NCBI GenBank assembly: GCA_963693025.1
Contig: OY843749.1
Location: forward strand, 2,666,001-2,730,000
Direction of reading: 5' to 3'
DNA length: 64,000 nt
DNA from: JAHRAW01 sp963693025
Lineage (GTDB): Bacteria; Pseudomonadota; Gammaproteobacteria; Arenicellales; Poriferihabitantaceae
Shown: positions 8,687-17,264 of the stretch, piece by piece
Layout: every line of letters starts with the position of its first letter
Numbering within the stretch: the stretch's first letter is position 1
Position numbers and translations under genes: made by a program
Notes under the pieces: model-generated
What the model saw: only the letters and a program-made list of their open reading frames with translations
What the model was told of the DNA's origin: nothing
The model's database searches: none

Positions 8687-8772
8687 GTTGGGGGGCTGGC
8701 TGTGGGTGGTGAACAAGCATGCAGTATTCCATCCGCCGCGCTATCCGCAAGTACTCGTCATTCCCAAATACC

Positions 8773-8972
8773 CGTCATTCTCGAGCGTTAGTGTCCGTTG
8801 CCGCCGCGCTTTTTCTTTTAGCGGCGGCTTACCGGACACTTGCGTCCTCGGGAATCTCCCTAAGACTGGCACGGGCTTCGCCGAAGTCCACGCTAGCCTT
8901 AGGGAGATTCCCGAAGGCGATGAAAAATATGGTCGCTGACGCTCCCTATTTTTCTATCGTTCGAGAATGACG
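8773..8972 (+). repeat. IRE copy 2
   Basis: Full copy: CGTCATTCTCGAGCG start, GTGTCCG hairpin, GGGAATCTCCCTAAG hairpin, AT-rich arm and CGAGAATGACG end. It lies between two convergent genes. A stub CGTCATTC sits at 8756. Confidence 0.93.
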
Positions 8973-8980
8973 GGTTGACT

Positions 8981-9181
8981 CGTCATTCTCGAGCGTTAGT
9001 GTCCGTTGCCGCCGCGCTTTTTCTTTTAAGCGGCGGCTTACCGGACACTTACGTCCTCGGGAATCTCCCTAAGACTGGCACGGGCTTTGTTGAAATTCAC
9101 GGTAGCCTTAGGGAGATTCCCGAAGGCGATGAAAAATATGGTCGCTAACGCTCCCTATTTTTCTATCGTTCGAGAATGACG
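8981..9181 (+). repeat. IRE copy 3
   Basis: Second full copy in tandem with copy 2, separated by 8 bases (GGTTGACT). It is followed at 9182-9220 by a solo terminal fragment ending GAGAATGACC. Confidence 0.93.
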
Positions 9182-9239
9182 AAGTTGGGGCTCCCTATTT
9201 TCTACCGTTCGAGAATGACCACCACCACCAGAGTCGACA

Positions 9240-10277
9240 CTAAGAAAAAACCACCCCATCCCCCTGCACACGCAAACGAGGATCAGCAGATTTCACCAAC
9301 ACAGGCTCACCTTGCAAAATCTCAAAACACCGCTCCAAAGTCTCATTCTCCAACCGGCGCATCGCCTCATCGGTATAAAAGGTAAGATGCGGAAACAAAA
9401 TCACATTATCCAACGCATACAACTCACGCAACGGATGCGTTGTTTTTGACAGCGGCTCTTGCGCATACACATCCAGCGCGGCGGCGGCTATTTGTTGGGT
9501 TTTTAGGGCGTGTAGCAAGGCGGCTTCATCGACGATGGCGCCGCGTGAGACATTGATGAGTGCGGCGGTTGGTTTCATTCGGGCAAACTCTTCGGCGCCG
9601 ATTAAGTGATGCGATGTTTTATTCAACGTGGCGTGGATGGAAACAAAATCACATTCGCCCAGCATACTCTTCAAGTCATCGCGCTTTTCAATGCCATGCG
9701 CCCGCATATCGTTTGCGCCGACGTTCGGGGCATAGCCCAGCACGCGCATCCTGAACCCGGCGCCTGCCATGCGCGCGAGTTTGCGACCGATGCGGCCCGT
9801 GCCCACCAGCCCGATGGTTTTTTCCGCGAGGTCGCTTCCCAGCCAACGGGCGCTCGGCCATGCCCAGCCGTCTTGTTGCATGGCGCGATGAATCGGCATC
9901 AATTTTTTGGCGAGCGCAAGCAGCAATGCGAACGCGCCCTCGGCGACCGTCTCCTCGGCGTATTCGGGAATGTTGACCACCGGAATGTTGCGCGCGATGG
10001 CGGCGTCAATGTCGATGGCGTCGATGCCGACGCCGTATTTGACGATGCCCTTCAGCCGGGCGGCGCCCTCAATGACGCGCGCGGTGACGGGGGTGTAGCA
10101 CATCAAAATCAGGTCGGCGTCGCGCGCCTCCGACGCCAGTTGCGCCTCGCTGATATCGTCCGCCAACAGCACGAGGTCGTAGCCCCGCTCGCGCAACGCC
10201 CGGTCCACGCGCGGGCATTCCAGCCGCGCATCGGTGCGGATGATTTTGATGTTGCCGGGTGGTTTGCGCGTCGTCAT
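9240..10277 (-). CDS. D-2-hydroxyacid dehydrogenase (phosphoglycerate-dehydrogenase-like)
   Basis: About 345 residues. The substrate-binding part carries LKGIVKYGVGIDAIDIDAA. The NAD-binding Rossmann motif GLVGTGRIGRKLA is followed by the catalytic Arg region (INVSRGAIVDEAALLHAL), the Glu (ALDVYAQEP) and a His near the end (LFPHLTFYTDEA). Members reduce 2-oxoacids to D-2-hydroxyacids or oxidise 3-phosphoglycerate. There is no ACT domain, so this is a catabolic or broad-specificity member rather than canonical SerA. I choose the ATG at 10277 because GGGAGA lies just upstream; a GTG four codons earlier is also open. It is divergent from bolA. Confidence 0.9.
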   Translation of the reverse strand: MTTRKPPGNIKIIRTDARLECPRVDRALRERGYDLVLLADDISEAQLASEARDADLILMCYTPVTARVIEGAARLKGIVKYGVGIDAIDIDAAIARNIPVVNIPEYAEETVAEGAFALLLALAKKLMPIHRAMQQDGWAWPSARWLGSDLAEKTIGLVGTGRIGRKLARMAGAGFRMRVLGYAPNVGANDMRAHGIEKRDDLKSMLGECDFVSIHATLNKTSHHLIGAEEFARMKPTAALINVSRGAIVDEAALLHALKTQQIAAAALDVYAQEPLSKTTHPLRELYALDNVILFPHLTFYTDEAMRRLENETLERCFEILQGEPVLVKSADPRLRVQGDGVVFS

Positions 10278-10318
10278 ATCGTCTCCCACTTGCTCGGTGT
10301 CCGTCGCCGATTATCCCT

Positions 10319-10324
10319 TATAAT
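10319..10324 (+). promoter_or_regulatory. -10 box of the bolA promoter
   Basis: Consensus TATAAT 30 bases before the bolA ATG, in the divergent region with the hydroxyacid dehydrogenase. No clear -35 box is seen. Confidence 0.5.
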
Positions 10325-10353
10325 GGCGCAAGATTTTTACCACTGAGCCGCCG

Positions 10354-10680
10354 ATGAACATGCAATCCGTCATTGAAAACAAACTGAGCGCGCTGCGCCC
10401 GAGTTTTTTGCGCGTGGAAAACGAGAGCCACAATCACAATGTGCCGCCGGGGTCGGAGTCGCATTTCAAGGTGACGGTGGTGTCGCCGCAATTCAGCGGG
10501 CAACCGCCGCTCGCCCGCCATCGCATGGTCAATGCCATTTTGTCGGATGAATTGTCAGGCGCAATCCACGCGCTGGCGTTGCACACCCTGACGCCGGATG
10601 AATGGGCTGGCGACGGCGAGTCGAAAGGAGTTGCTGATTCGCCGCCGTGTCTCGGCGGGTCGGCGGGCGAAGCGAAATAA
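10354..10680 (+). CDS. bolA: BolA/IbaG family protein
   Basis: 108 residues. The class-II KH-like fold is evident in SHFKVTVVSPQFSGQ, then LARHRMVNAILSDEL, then IHALALHTLTPDEW, the canonical BolA ending. BolA proteins work with monothiol glutaredoxins in [2Fe-2S] trafficking and may bind DNA. The tail after residue 88 is extra and low-complexity. The His-rich ESHNHNV segment carries the usual metal-ligand region. It lies 12 bases upstream of the homocysteine methyltransferase fusion, so an operon is likely. Confidence 0.93.
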   Translation: MNMQSVIENKLSALRPSFLRVENESHNHNVPPGSESHFKVTVVSPQFSGQPPLARHRMVNAILSDELSGAIHALALHTLTPDEWAGDGESKGVADSPPCLGGSAGEAK

Positions 10681-10692
10681 CCGGCACGTTTG

Positions 10693-12468
10693 ATGAGCAC
10701 CGACCACAATCATAACCCCATCGCCCACATTCGCCGGCGCATCGCCGACGATGAATGCGTGATTTTGGACGGCGCCATCGCCACCGAATTGCAGCGGCTT
10801 GGCGCGCACGATTTTCAGTTGAGCGATGCGTCTCACTGGGGGTTTGACGCGCTGCACAATTCGCCGGCGGCGGTGCTTGAGGTGCATCAATCCTACCTCA
10901 ACGCCGGCGCCGACATTCTCACCACCAACACCTATTCCATTCTTGAGGCGCCGTCTTACACGGGCAACTACGACATCGACGAGGGGCATCCGGCGCACTG
11001 GATGGACATGACGCGCGCCGCCATCGAGTTGCCGCGGCAAGCGATTCAGCAAGCCGGCAAACAGGGCGAGGCGGCGGTCGCGTTCAGCATCGGCGGCGAC
11101 ATACAAACCGAGGCGCAGGCGGCGACCATCGACCTGCTGCTGCGCGTGTTCCGGCACGACCCGCCCGACCTGCTGTTGTTCGAGACGCTGTCCATGATTG
11201 AGGACAACCTGACGCTGGCTTGCATTGAAATGCTGGTCGGGCGCGGCTGGCCCGTGTGGGTGAGTTTCCGGCGCTGCCGCCAGGGGCTATGCGGCATCCA
11301 CGGGCAACTGTGGGGCGGACCGGAAGGCGACCGCTTCGGGCGGCTGGCGCAACAACTGGAGAGCGCCGGCGCCGAGGCATTGCTGATTAACTGCCTGCCG
11401 ATGGAGCGAGTCGGCGGCACGCTGGCGTGGCTCCGAGACTTCACCGACCTGCCGCTCGGCGTGTATCCGAATGTGGGGCGTTATGTTGAGAGCGGCTGGA
11501 AATTCGACCCCGACGCGGCACCCGAAGCCTTCGTCGAGCATGCGTTGTCGTGGCGCGCCGAGGGCGCACAGATTATCGGCGGCTGCTGCGGCGTGGGACC
11601 GGCGGAAATCGCGCTCGCCGGCAAACGGCTGGCGGGCGTGCCGCGCGGCAAGCACGTGGTCAAGCCGGGCGCGGAAGCACAAACCGCCGGCGCGCCCGGC
11701 GCGCCCGGCGATGCGCTTGAGACGCCGGCGGACATCAGCGCCAACTCGTGGCGGGACGCCGCCGACCGCCCGCTCTTTCCACTGTCGCTGCCCGCCATCG
11801 TGGTCGACCCCGGCGTCTTCATGCCGACCCAGGGCAGTTATTTGATATGGAAATTCCTGTTCAACGACAAAGTCGGCGAAGGCAAACGCTGCCTGGACAT
11901 CGGCTGCGGCGTCGGCATCCTCGCAATCCAACTAGCGCTCAACGGCGCCACCTCGGTCACCGCCGTGGACATCCAACCCGAAGCCATCGACAACACCCTG
12001 ACCAACGCGTTTAGAAACGGCGTCGCCGACAAAATAGTCGGCCTCGCCGAAGACTTATACTCCTTCACCCCGGAGAAAAAATTCGACCTAATAGTCGCCA
12101 GCCTATACCAAATGCCAACCGACCCCAGAGGCCAATACAGCGGCCACCGCGACGTCGACTACTGGGGCCGCAACTTGCTAGACCACTTCATCTCCGAACT
12201 CCCCAACTACTTGGAAGCCGACGGCGTCGCCTACGCCATGCAAATCTCAATGCTAGGCGCCCACCGCACCGAAACCCTGCTAAAACAACACGGCTATACC
12301 GTGCGAGTCATCGACTTCAACTTGTACCAATTCAACCCGGTATTCCACCAAAACTTGGAACAAATAAACCGAGTGGAGGAGTTGTCGGATGCGTATCACT
12401 TTACGCTGGGCGGGGATGAGCATGTGATGGTGATGTATTTGTTGGAGATAACTGCTGATTCCGTCTAG
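10693..12468 (+). CDS. Homocysteine S-methyltransferase fused to a SAM-dependent methyltransferase
   Basis: 591 residues. Residues about 15-310 form a homocysteine S-methyltransferase (betaine- or S-methylmethionine-homocysteine type): DGAIATELQRLG, then zinc-binding Cys234 (LLINCLP) and Cys298-Cys299 (GGCCG). After a linker of roughly 35 residues, 370-591 form a class-I SAM methyltransferase with motif I LDIGCGVGILAIQLALNG (from about 401) and acidic AVDIQPEAI. At the motif IV position it reads DLIVASLYQMP instead of the NPPY of PrmC-type enzymes. One domain would make methionine and the other would consume methyl from SAM. The fusion is unusual and its second substrate is unknown. The ATG at 10693 is preferred over the preceding TTG. 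Confidence 0.85.
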   Translation: MSTDHNHNPIAHIRRRIADDECVILDGAIATELQRLGAHDFQLSDASHWGFDALHNSPAAVLEVHQSYLNAGADILTTNTYSILEAPSYTGNYDIDEGHPAHWMDMTRAAIELPRQAIQQAGKQGEAAVAFSIGGDIQTEAQAATIDLLLRVFRHDPPDLLLFETLSMIEDNLTLACIEMLVGRGWPVWVSFRRCRQGLCGIHGQLWGGPEGDRFGRLAQQLESAGAEALLINCLPMERVGGTLAWLRDFTDLPLGVYPNVGRYVESGWKFDPDAAPEAFVEHALSWRAEGAQIIGGCCGVGPAEIALAGKRLAGVPRGKHVVKPGAEAQTAGAPGAPGDALETPADISANSWRDAADRPLFPLSLPAIVVDPGVFMPTQGSYLIWKFLFNDKVGEGKRCLDIGCGVGILAIQLALNGATSVTAVDIQPEAIDNTLTNAFRNGVADKIVGLAEDLYSFTPEKKFDLIVASLYQMPTDPRGQYSGHRDVDYWGRNLLDHFISELPNYLEADGVAYAMQISMLGAHRTETLLKQHGYTVRVIDFNLYQFNPVFHQNLEQINRVEELSDAYHFTLGGDEHVMVMYLLEITADSV

Positions 12469-12566
12469 GGGTTGCGTAAGCCCGCCGGGTATACAAACCC
12501 CAAAAACATCCCCATAATCCGCCCCGCAAAAAAACACACCCACCTCAACCCAACACCAACACACCC

Positions 12567-14234
12567 ATGTCAGACATAGAAATCGCACAAAGCGCGCCCA
12601 TCAAGCCGATTACTGAAATTGCCGAAAGGCTGGACATTCCTTACGACGCGTTGGCGCCTTTTGGGCATACCAAGGCTAAGGTTGGGTTGGGGTTTATTGA
12701 GTCGTTGGGGGAGCGTCCCGATGGGAAGTTGATTTTGGTGACCGCGATTACTCCGACGCCGGCGGGGGAGGGGAAGACGACTACCTCGGTGGGGCTGACC
12801 GACGGGCTCAACCGCATCGGCAAAAAGGCGATGGTGTGTTTGCGCGAGCCTTCGCTCGGTCCGTGTTTCGGGATGAAGGGCGGGGCCGCGGGTGGGGGGT
12901 ATGCGCAGGTGATTCCGATGGAGGACATCAACCTGCATTTCACCGGCGACTTCCACGCCATCACCTCGGCGCACGCGCTGCTGTCGGCGCTCATCGACAA
13001 CCATATTTACTGGGGCAATGCGGCGGGGCTGGACACGCGGCGCGTGACCTGGCGGCGGGTGGTCGACATGAACGACCGCTCGCTGCGGGAAATCACCACG
13101 GCGCTCGGCGGCGCGGTCAACGGCTATCCGCGCGAAGACGGCTTCGACATCACCGTGGCGTCCGAAGTGATGGCGATTTTCTGCCTCGCGCGCGACGCCC
13201 AAGACCTGGAGCAGCGCCTCAGCCGCATCGTCATCGGCTACACGCGCGACCGCCAGCCGGTGCGCGCCGACGCGGTGCTCGCGCCCGGTCCGATGACGGT
13301 CTTGCTCAAGGACGCCATCGCGCCCAACTTGGTGCAGACGCTGGAACACAACCCGGCGTTCATCCACGGCGGTCCGTTCGCCAACATCGCGCACGGCTGC
13401 AACTCGGTCATCGCCACCCGCGCGGCGCTGAAACTGGCGGACTACGTGGTCACCGAAGCCGGCTTCGGCGCCGACCTGGGCGCGGAAAAATTCTTCAATA
13501 TAAAATGCCGCAGCGCCGGCTTGTCGCCGGATGCGGTGGTGCTGGTCGCCACCGTGCGGGCGCTGAAAATGCACGCCGGGGTGGCGCGCGAAGACCTCGG
13601 CAAGGAGAACGCGCAGGCGGTCGCGGATGGCTGCGTCAACCTCGTGCGCCACATTGAAAATATTCAGTCCTTCGGCTTGCCGGTGGTGGTGGCGGTCAAC
13701 CGCTTCAGCGCCGACAGCGACGCCGAGATGGCGGCGGTGCGCGATGCCGCCGCCGGCTGCGAAGTGCCCGCCATCGACGCCGACCACTGGGCGCAAGGCG
13801 GCGCCGGCGCCGAGCAACTCGCGCGCGAAGTGTTGCGCGTGGCGGACAGCGGCGCGAGCGACTTCCGCCAAGCCTACCCCGACGACATGCCCCTGTGGGA
13901 CAAAATCAAAACCGTGGCGACCCAACTCTACCGCGCCGACGACATCATCGCCGACCAAAAAACCCGCAACCACATACGCGACCTGCAAGACACCGGCTTC
14001 GGTGACCTGCCGGTTTGCATCGCCAAAACCCAATACAGTTTTTCCACCGACCCCGACCTCAAAGGCGCCCCCAGCGGTCACGTCTTGCCGATTCGGGAAG
14101 TCCGGCTGTCCGCGGGCGCGGGCTTCGTGGTCGTGGTATGCGGCGACATCATGACCATGCCCGGCCTCCCCCGCACCCCCTCCGCCAACCACATTCGCCT
14201 CAACCCGCAAGGCGAGGTGGAGGGTTTGTTTTAG
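12567..14234 (+). CDS. fhs: Formate-tetrahydrofolate ligase
   Basis: 555 residues, full length for the family. The P-loop is TPAGEGKTTT (about residues 68-77), followed by REPSLGPCFGMKGGAAGGG and the signature GDFHAITSAHALLSALIDNH. It makes 10-formyl-THF from formate, ATP and THF in the cytosol. With N-demethylating enzymes nearby that release formaldehyde or C1-THF, it probably links methyl-group catabolism with the folate pool. The start is an ATG in a C/A-rich leader without an obvious ribosome-binding site. The first 300 bases are G/T-rich on the coding strand and the last 250 are C/A-rich. Confidence 0.97.
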   Translation: MSDIEIAQSAPIKPITEIAERLDIPYDALAPFGHTKAKVGLGFIESLGERPDGKLILVTAITPTPAGEGKTTTSVGLTDGLNRIGKKAMVCLREPSLGPCFGMKGGAAGGGYAQVIPMEDINLHFTGDFHAITSAHALLSALIDNHIYWGNAAGLDTRRVTWRRVVDMNDRSLREITTALGGAVNGYPREDGFDITVASEVMAIFCLARDAQDLEQRLSRIVIGYTRDRQPVRADAVLAPGPMTVLLKDAIAPNLVQTLEHNPAFIHGGPFANIAHGCNSVIATRAALKLADYVVTEAGFGADLGAEKFFNIKCRSAGLSPDAVVLVATVRALKMHAGVAREDLGKENAQAVADGCVNLVRHIENIQSFGLPVVVAVNRFSADSDAEMAAVRDAAAGCEVPAIDADHWAQGGAGAEQLAREVLRVADSGASDFRQAYPDDMPLWDKIKTVATQLYRADDIIADQKTRNHIRDLQDTGFGDLPVCIAKTQYSFSTDPDLKGAPSGHVLPIREVRLSAGAGFVVVVCGDIMTMPGLPRTPSANHIRLNPQGEVEGLF

Positions 14235-14337
14235 CGGTGAAAATCTGCGTGGCCGGCGCCGGCGCAATCGGCGGATTGCCGGGCGTGCGCCTCGCCGCCA
14301 CTTCGTCATTCACAACAACGTCGTCATTCCAAAACCT

Positions 14338-14608
14338 CGTCATTCTCGAGCGTTAGCGCCCGTTGCCGCGTAGCGGCTTACGGGCGCTTACGACCTCGGG
14401 AATCTCATCCCGACTAGCGCTGAGTTCAAACAAAGCGAGCGAAGCAGGCGGCGAGTAAGCCGCCATTCCCGCTTAAAAGATTGTGGGAATGGCGTTGTTT
14501 GGGCTCAGTGCCAGTCTTAGGGAGATTCCCGAGGACGCAAGTGTCCGGTAAGCCGCCGCTTAAAAGAAAAGGCGCGGCGGCAACGGACACTAACGCTCGA
14601 GAATGACG
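14338..14608 (+). repeat. IRE copy 4, composite type (271 bp)
   Basis: Both ends are IRE termini, but the first hairpin arm has GCGCCCGTTGCCGCGTAGCGGC instead of the usual sequence. An additional nested inverted repeat (GCGCTGAGTTCAAACAA ... TTGTTTGGGCTCAGTGC around CGCCATTCCCGC/GTGGGAATGGCG) replaces the centre. Extra CGTCATTC motifs stand at 14304 and 14322. It lies between convergent genes. Confidence 0.85.
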
Positions 14609-14665
14609 AAGTAGTGGGGAATGACGAAGTTGTGACCGTAAGCCGCGGCAAGAAGCAGCGCAACA

Positions 14666-15430
14666 CTAATGCCCAAACAACCCCCCATAACCCTCGACTG
14701 CAAAGGGCCGGTTCAGGAGTTTCAAAGCGTGCCAGAGTATTGCTTGGTTGCTGCTGACTACCGGTTTGTTGAGTTTTTGTTCTATTGTTTGGATGACTTG
14801 GGCGGCTCTGAGGGCGGTGCAGGAGATGAATAGCAGGTCGGCGTCGGGGTGGCAGGTGGCTAGGGCGGCTTGGGTTATTGAATCGTGGGTTACGCCGGTC
14901 ATGTCGGCGTCGCTTTCTATGCCGAAGCCGTGGACGTTGAGTATGTCGATGCCGCGCCCTTGGAAGAAGGTTGCGAGTTCGCGGTTGACCGGCTCGATAT
15001 ACGGGGTCAGGATGGAGATTTGGGTGGCGGAGAAGCAGGCTAGGGCGGCGAGGGCGGCGGTTGCGGGGGTGGTGCATGGGAGGTCGTGCCAGTCGCTGCG
15101 GGCGGCGCGCAAGCGCTCGAAGACTTCGGCTTCGCCGATTGCGGCGGTGCCTGAGGTGCAGGCATAGATGAGGACGTCCAAGGTGTTGCCCGGCAGAATG
15201 TCGCCGGCGGCGCGGGTGATGTCGGGCGCCATCGCGCGCAGGTTTTCCAGCGTGACCGGGTTGCGGTTGTGCACGCGGTTGGTGAAGATTTCCACGCCGT
15301 CGGGCGCCATCCGGCGCAGGTCGGTTTCGCTGTTGACATCGGTCGCCAGCGCCACCAAACCGATGCGGCCATTGGGCCCGATTTTCTCGCTCGGCTCGGC
15401 GGGCGGGTGTTGTTCGTAGCGGGTTTGCAT
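14666..15430 (-). CDS. Asp/Glu/hydantoin racemase superfamily protein (maleate isomerase/arylmalonate decarboxylase-like)
   Basis: 254 residues. The two catalytic cysteines of this superfamily are present in the contexts YACTSGTAAIGE and FISCTALRAAQ. The early segment IGLVALATDVNSETDLRRM matches the maleate cis-trans isomerase/EutA branch better than amino-acid racemases. The likely chemistry is cofactor-free isomerisation, racemisation or decarboxylation in the cytosol. It lies 37 bases after the 3-hydroxyacyl-CoA dehydrogenase on the same strand, suggesting a shared catabolic operon. The substrate is not deducible. Confidence 0.8.
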   Translation of the reverse strand: MQTRYEQHPPAEPSEKIGPNGRIGLVALATDVNSETDLRRMAPDGVEIFTNRVHNRNPVTLENLRAMAPDITRAAGDILPGNTLDVLIYACTSGTAAIGEAEVFERLRAARSDWHDLPCTTPATAALAALACFSATQISILTPYIEPVNRELATFFQGRGIDILNVHGFGIESDADMTGVTHDSITQAALATCHPDADLLFISCTALRAAQVIQTIEQKLNKPVVSSNQAILWHALKLLNRPFAVEGYGGLFGH

Positions 15431-15467
15431 GGCGGGTGTCGGTGTGGATGTGAGCGGCGCGGCGCGC

Positions 15468-16778
15468 CTACACGGTTTCCCACCGCCCCTCGGCGGTCAG
15501 GTATTCGTCGTTGCGGTAAAAGGTCGGCTCGCCGCCGGCGTCCAGCAGGCGCAGCATGTTTGGCAACGTTGAGCCCGCCTGCTTGAGTGGCGCACTCAGC
15601 GCGTGCGCGCCGATTTCGTCAATCATCTCGAAGGGTCCGCGCTGCCAGCCAAACCCCCAGCGCATCGCGCGGTCTATATTGACGATGTCGTCGGATATTT
15701 CCGGCACGAGGTCGGCGGCATAGCACAACGTCGTGGTCACCAAATCCCTGACGAAGCGGCCATTGGCATTATCGTCGGCGCAGGCAAACAAGCCGGGCAG
15801 GGTTTGCTCGTCCGGCGGCAGTTCGACCGGTTGCGCCGCGCGCCAGCAATCGCCGTCCAGGTCGAAGACTTCCATGCTCTTGCTGCCGTCGTCGTGGCGC
15901 GTGAGTTTGTAAAACCCGCCGCCGGTTTTGCGCCCGAGTTGCCCGCGCTCATACAAACGTTGAACCGCGCCGGTGAATGCCGTGAATTGCCGCCCGGCAT
16001 CATCCGCCGGCAGGTTGACTTGCAAGTTCTTGCCGACGTTGAACATCACATCCAACCCGATGAGGTCGATCAACCCATACAACCCGGCGGCGGGCGGCAA
16101 CCCCAGCGGCGCGGAGGTCAGGGCGTCCACGGTCTCCGGCGTCAAGCCATCCTCGCGCATCGCCTTTTCCGCGAGGTGCAAACCCGCCAGCATCCAAAAG
16201 CAGCCGATGCGGTTGCCGATGAAGTTGACCGTGTCCTTGGCGTGCACCACGCCTTTGCCGAGCCGGTTGCCGAGGAAGTCCGCGAGCGCGTCGATGGTGG
16301 CGCGCTGGGTGTCTTCGCCCGGTACCAGTTCGACGAGTTTCATAATGTGCGCCGGGTTGAAAAAGTGGGTGACGGCGATGTCCTCGCGCAGGCGCCGCGG
16401 CATATCGGCGCAAATGTCCCTGAGCGGAATGCCGGATGTATTGGTAGTGACAATCGAGCCCTCGGAGCGCGCCGCCTCAACCTTGGCAAACAGTTCGCGC
16501 TTGACGCCGAGGTCTTCGACAACCGCTTCGCAAATCCAGTCGCAGCCGGCGATTTTGCCCAAGTCCGAATCAAACGACCCGGCGACAATGCGCTCTAGCA
16601 CTGCGGTGTCTTGTATTACTGGCGCACGTCCTGCGCTTAGTTTTTCCTTCGCGGTTTCGCTTGCGGTTTGGTCTACGTCGAGTAGCAACACGTCGCAATC
16701 GGCATTGGCGCAGATGCCGGCAATGCCCGCGCCCATCGTGCCGGCGCCGAGCACGGCAATTTGTTTGATGTTAGTCAT
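15468..16778 (-). CDS. 3-hydroxyacyl-CoA dehydrogenase, NAD-binding
   Basis: 436 residues. The N-terminal Rossmann fold has GAGTMGAGIAGICANAD and an Asp ending strand 2 (LLLDVD). The catalytic region includes NTSGIPL and AVTHFFNPAHIMKLVE with its His, then NFIGNRIGCFWM. Two C-terminal 3HCDH domains follow (GRKTGGGFYKL ends the first). No crotonase domain is fused, unlike FadB. It oxidises (S)-3-hydroxyacyl-CoA to 3-oxoacyl-CoA. The separate crotonase at 24269 could supply a substrate. Operon partner of the racemase-family gene downstream. Confidence 0.93.
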   Translation of the reverse strand: MTNIKQIAVLGAGTMGAGIAGICANADCDVLLLDVDQTASETAKEKLSAGRAPVIQDTAVLERIVAGSFDSDLGKIAGCDWICEAVVEDLGVKRELFAKVEAARSEGSIVTTNTSGIPLRDICADMPRRLREDIAVTHFFNPAHIMKLVELVPGEDTQRATIDALADFLGNRLGKGVVHAKDTVNFIGNRIGCFWMLAGLHLAEKAMREDGLTPETVDALTSAPLGLPPAAGLYGLIDLIGLDVMFNVGKNLQVNLPADDAGRQFTAFTGAVQRLYERGQLGRKTGGGFYKLTRHDDGSKSMEVFDLDGDCWRAAQPVELPPDEQTLPGLFACADDNANGRFVRDLVTTTLCYAADLVPEISDDIVNIDRAMRWGFGWQRGPFEMIDEIGAHALSAPLKQAGSTLPNMLRLLDAGGEPTFYRNDEYLTAEGRWETV

Positions 16779-16838
16779 GTTTAATGTTGGTCGTAGTGTT
16801 AGTGCGTGAAAGTTTGGGATTATATACTACAAAAACCT

Positions 16839-16901
16839 CGTCATTCTCGAACGGTAGAAAACATGCCCCGTGCGCCGACACGGGGTAGGGAGCCCCCACT
16901 T
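16839..16901 (+). repeat. Solo IRE terminal fragment with a small insertion
   Basis: CGTCATTCTCGAACGGTAGAA, then a short GC hairpin (GCCCCGTGCGCCGACACGGGG) in place of the usual A/T run, then GGGAGC. It directly precedes IRE copy 5. Confidence 0.7.
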
Positions 16902-17252
16902 CGTCATTTCGAGCGTTAGTGTCCGTTTGCCGCCGCGCTTCTTTTTGCGGCGGCTTACGGACACAGGCTTTGTTGGAATTCACGGTAGCCTTAGGGAGAT
17001 TCCCGAAGGCGATGAAAAATATGGGGTTTATGTAGGAAAGTTGACAAAATTCGATAACTACTTGATTTCTCTCATTCTTTGTTTTCCACCACCAATATCT
17101 AATTTGAAGCATCTTTTCAGGTCGGATTTGTTTGCGGGTGGTATTTTGCTGTGATGCTTTGGCATCACTAGTAGTGCTTTGTCAACTTTCCTACATAATT
17201 CCCAAAAATATGGTCGCTGACGCTCCCTATTTTCTACCGTTCGAGAATGACG
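16902..17252 (+). repeat. IRE copy 5, internally deleted and interrupted by a 180-bp element
   Basis: It starts CGTCATTTCGAGCG and ends CGAGAATGACG. The left arm of the GGGAATCTCCC hairpin is missing after the first hairpin. The AT-rich arm is split at AAAAATATG by the insertion at 17024-17203. Confidence 0.9.
17024..17203. mobile_element. 180-bp non-autonomous element (MITE-like) with 9-bp target duplication
   Basis: The ends are inverted repeats: GGGTTTATGTAGGAAAGTTG at the left and, reversed, GGGAATTATGTAGGAAAGTT at the right, continuing as GACAAA in both. It is flanked by the direct repeat AAAAATATG (17015-17023 and 17204-17212); removing the insert and one repeat restores the normal IRE sequence. 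It has no coding capacity, is AT-rich, and includes an internal hairpin GTGATGC-TTTG-GCATCAC. The parent transposase is not in the window. Confidence 0.9.
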
Positions 17253-17264
17253 AAGTTGGACGAC

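Noticed and set aside
12570..14309. 579-residue open frame antisense to fhs
   Set aside because: A shadow of high-GC coding sequence; Arg/His-rich, no domain pattern. The fhs protein on the plus strand is unmistakable.
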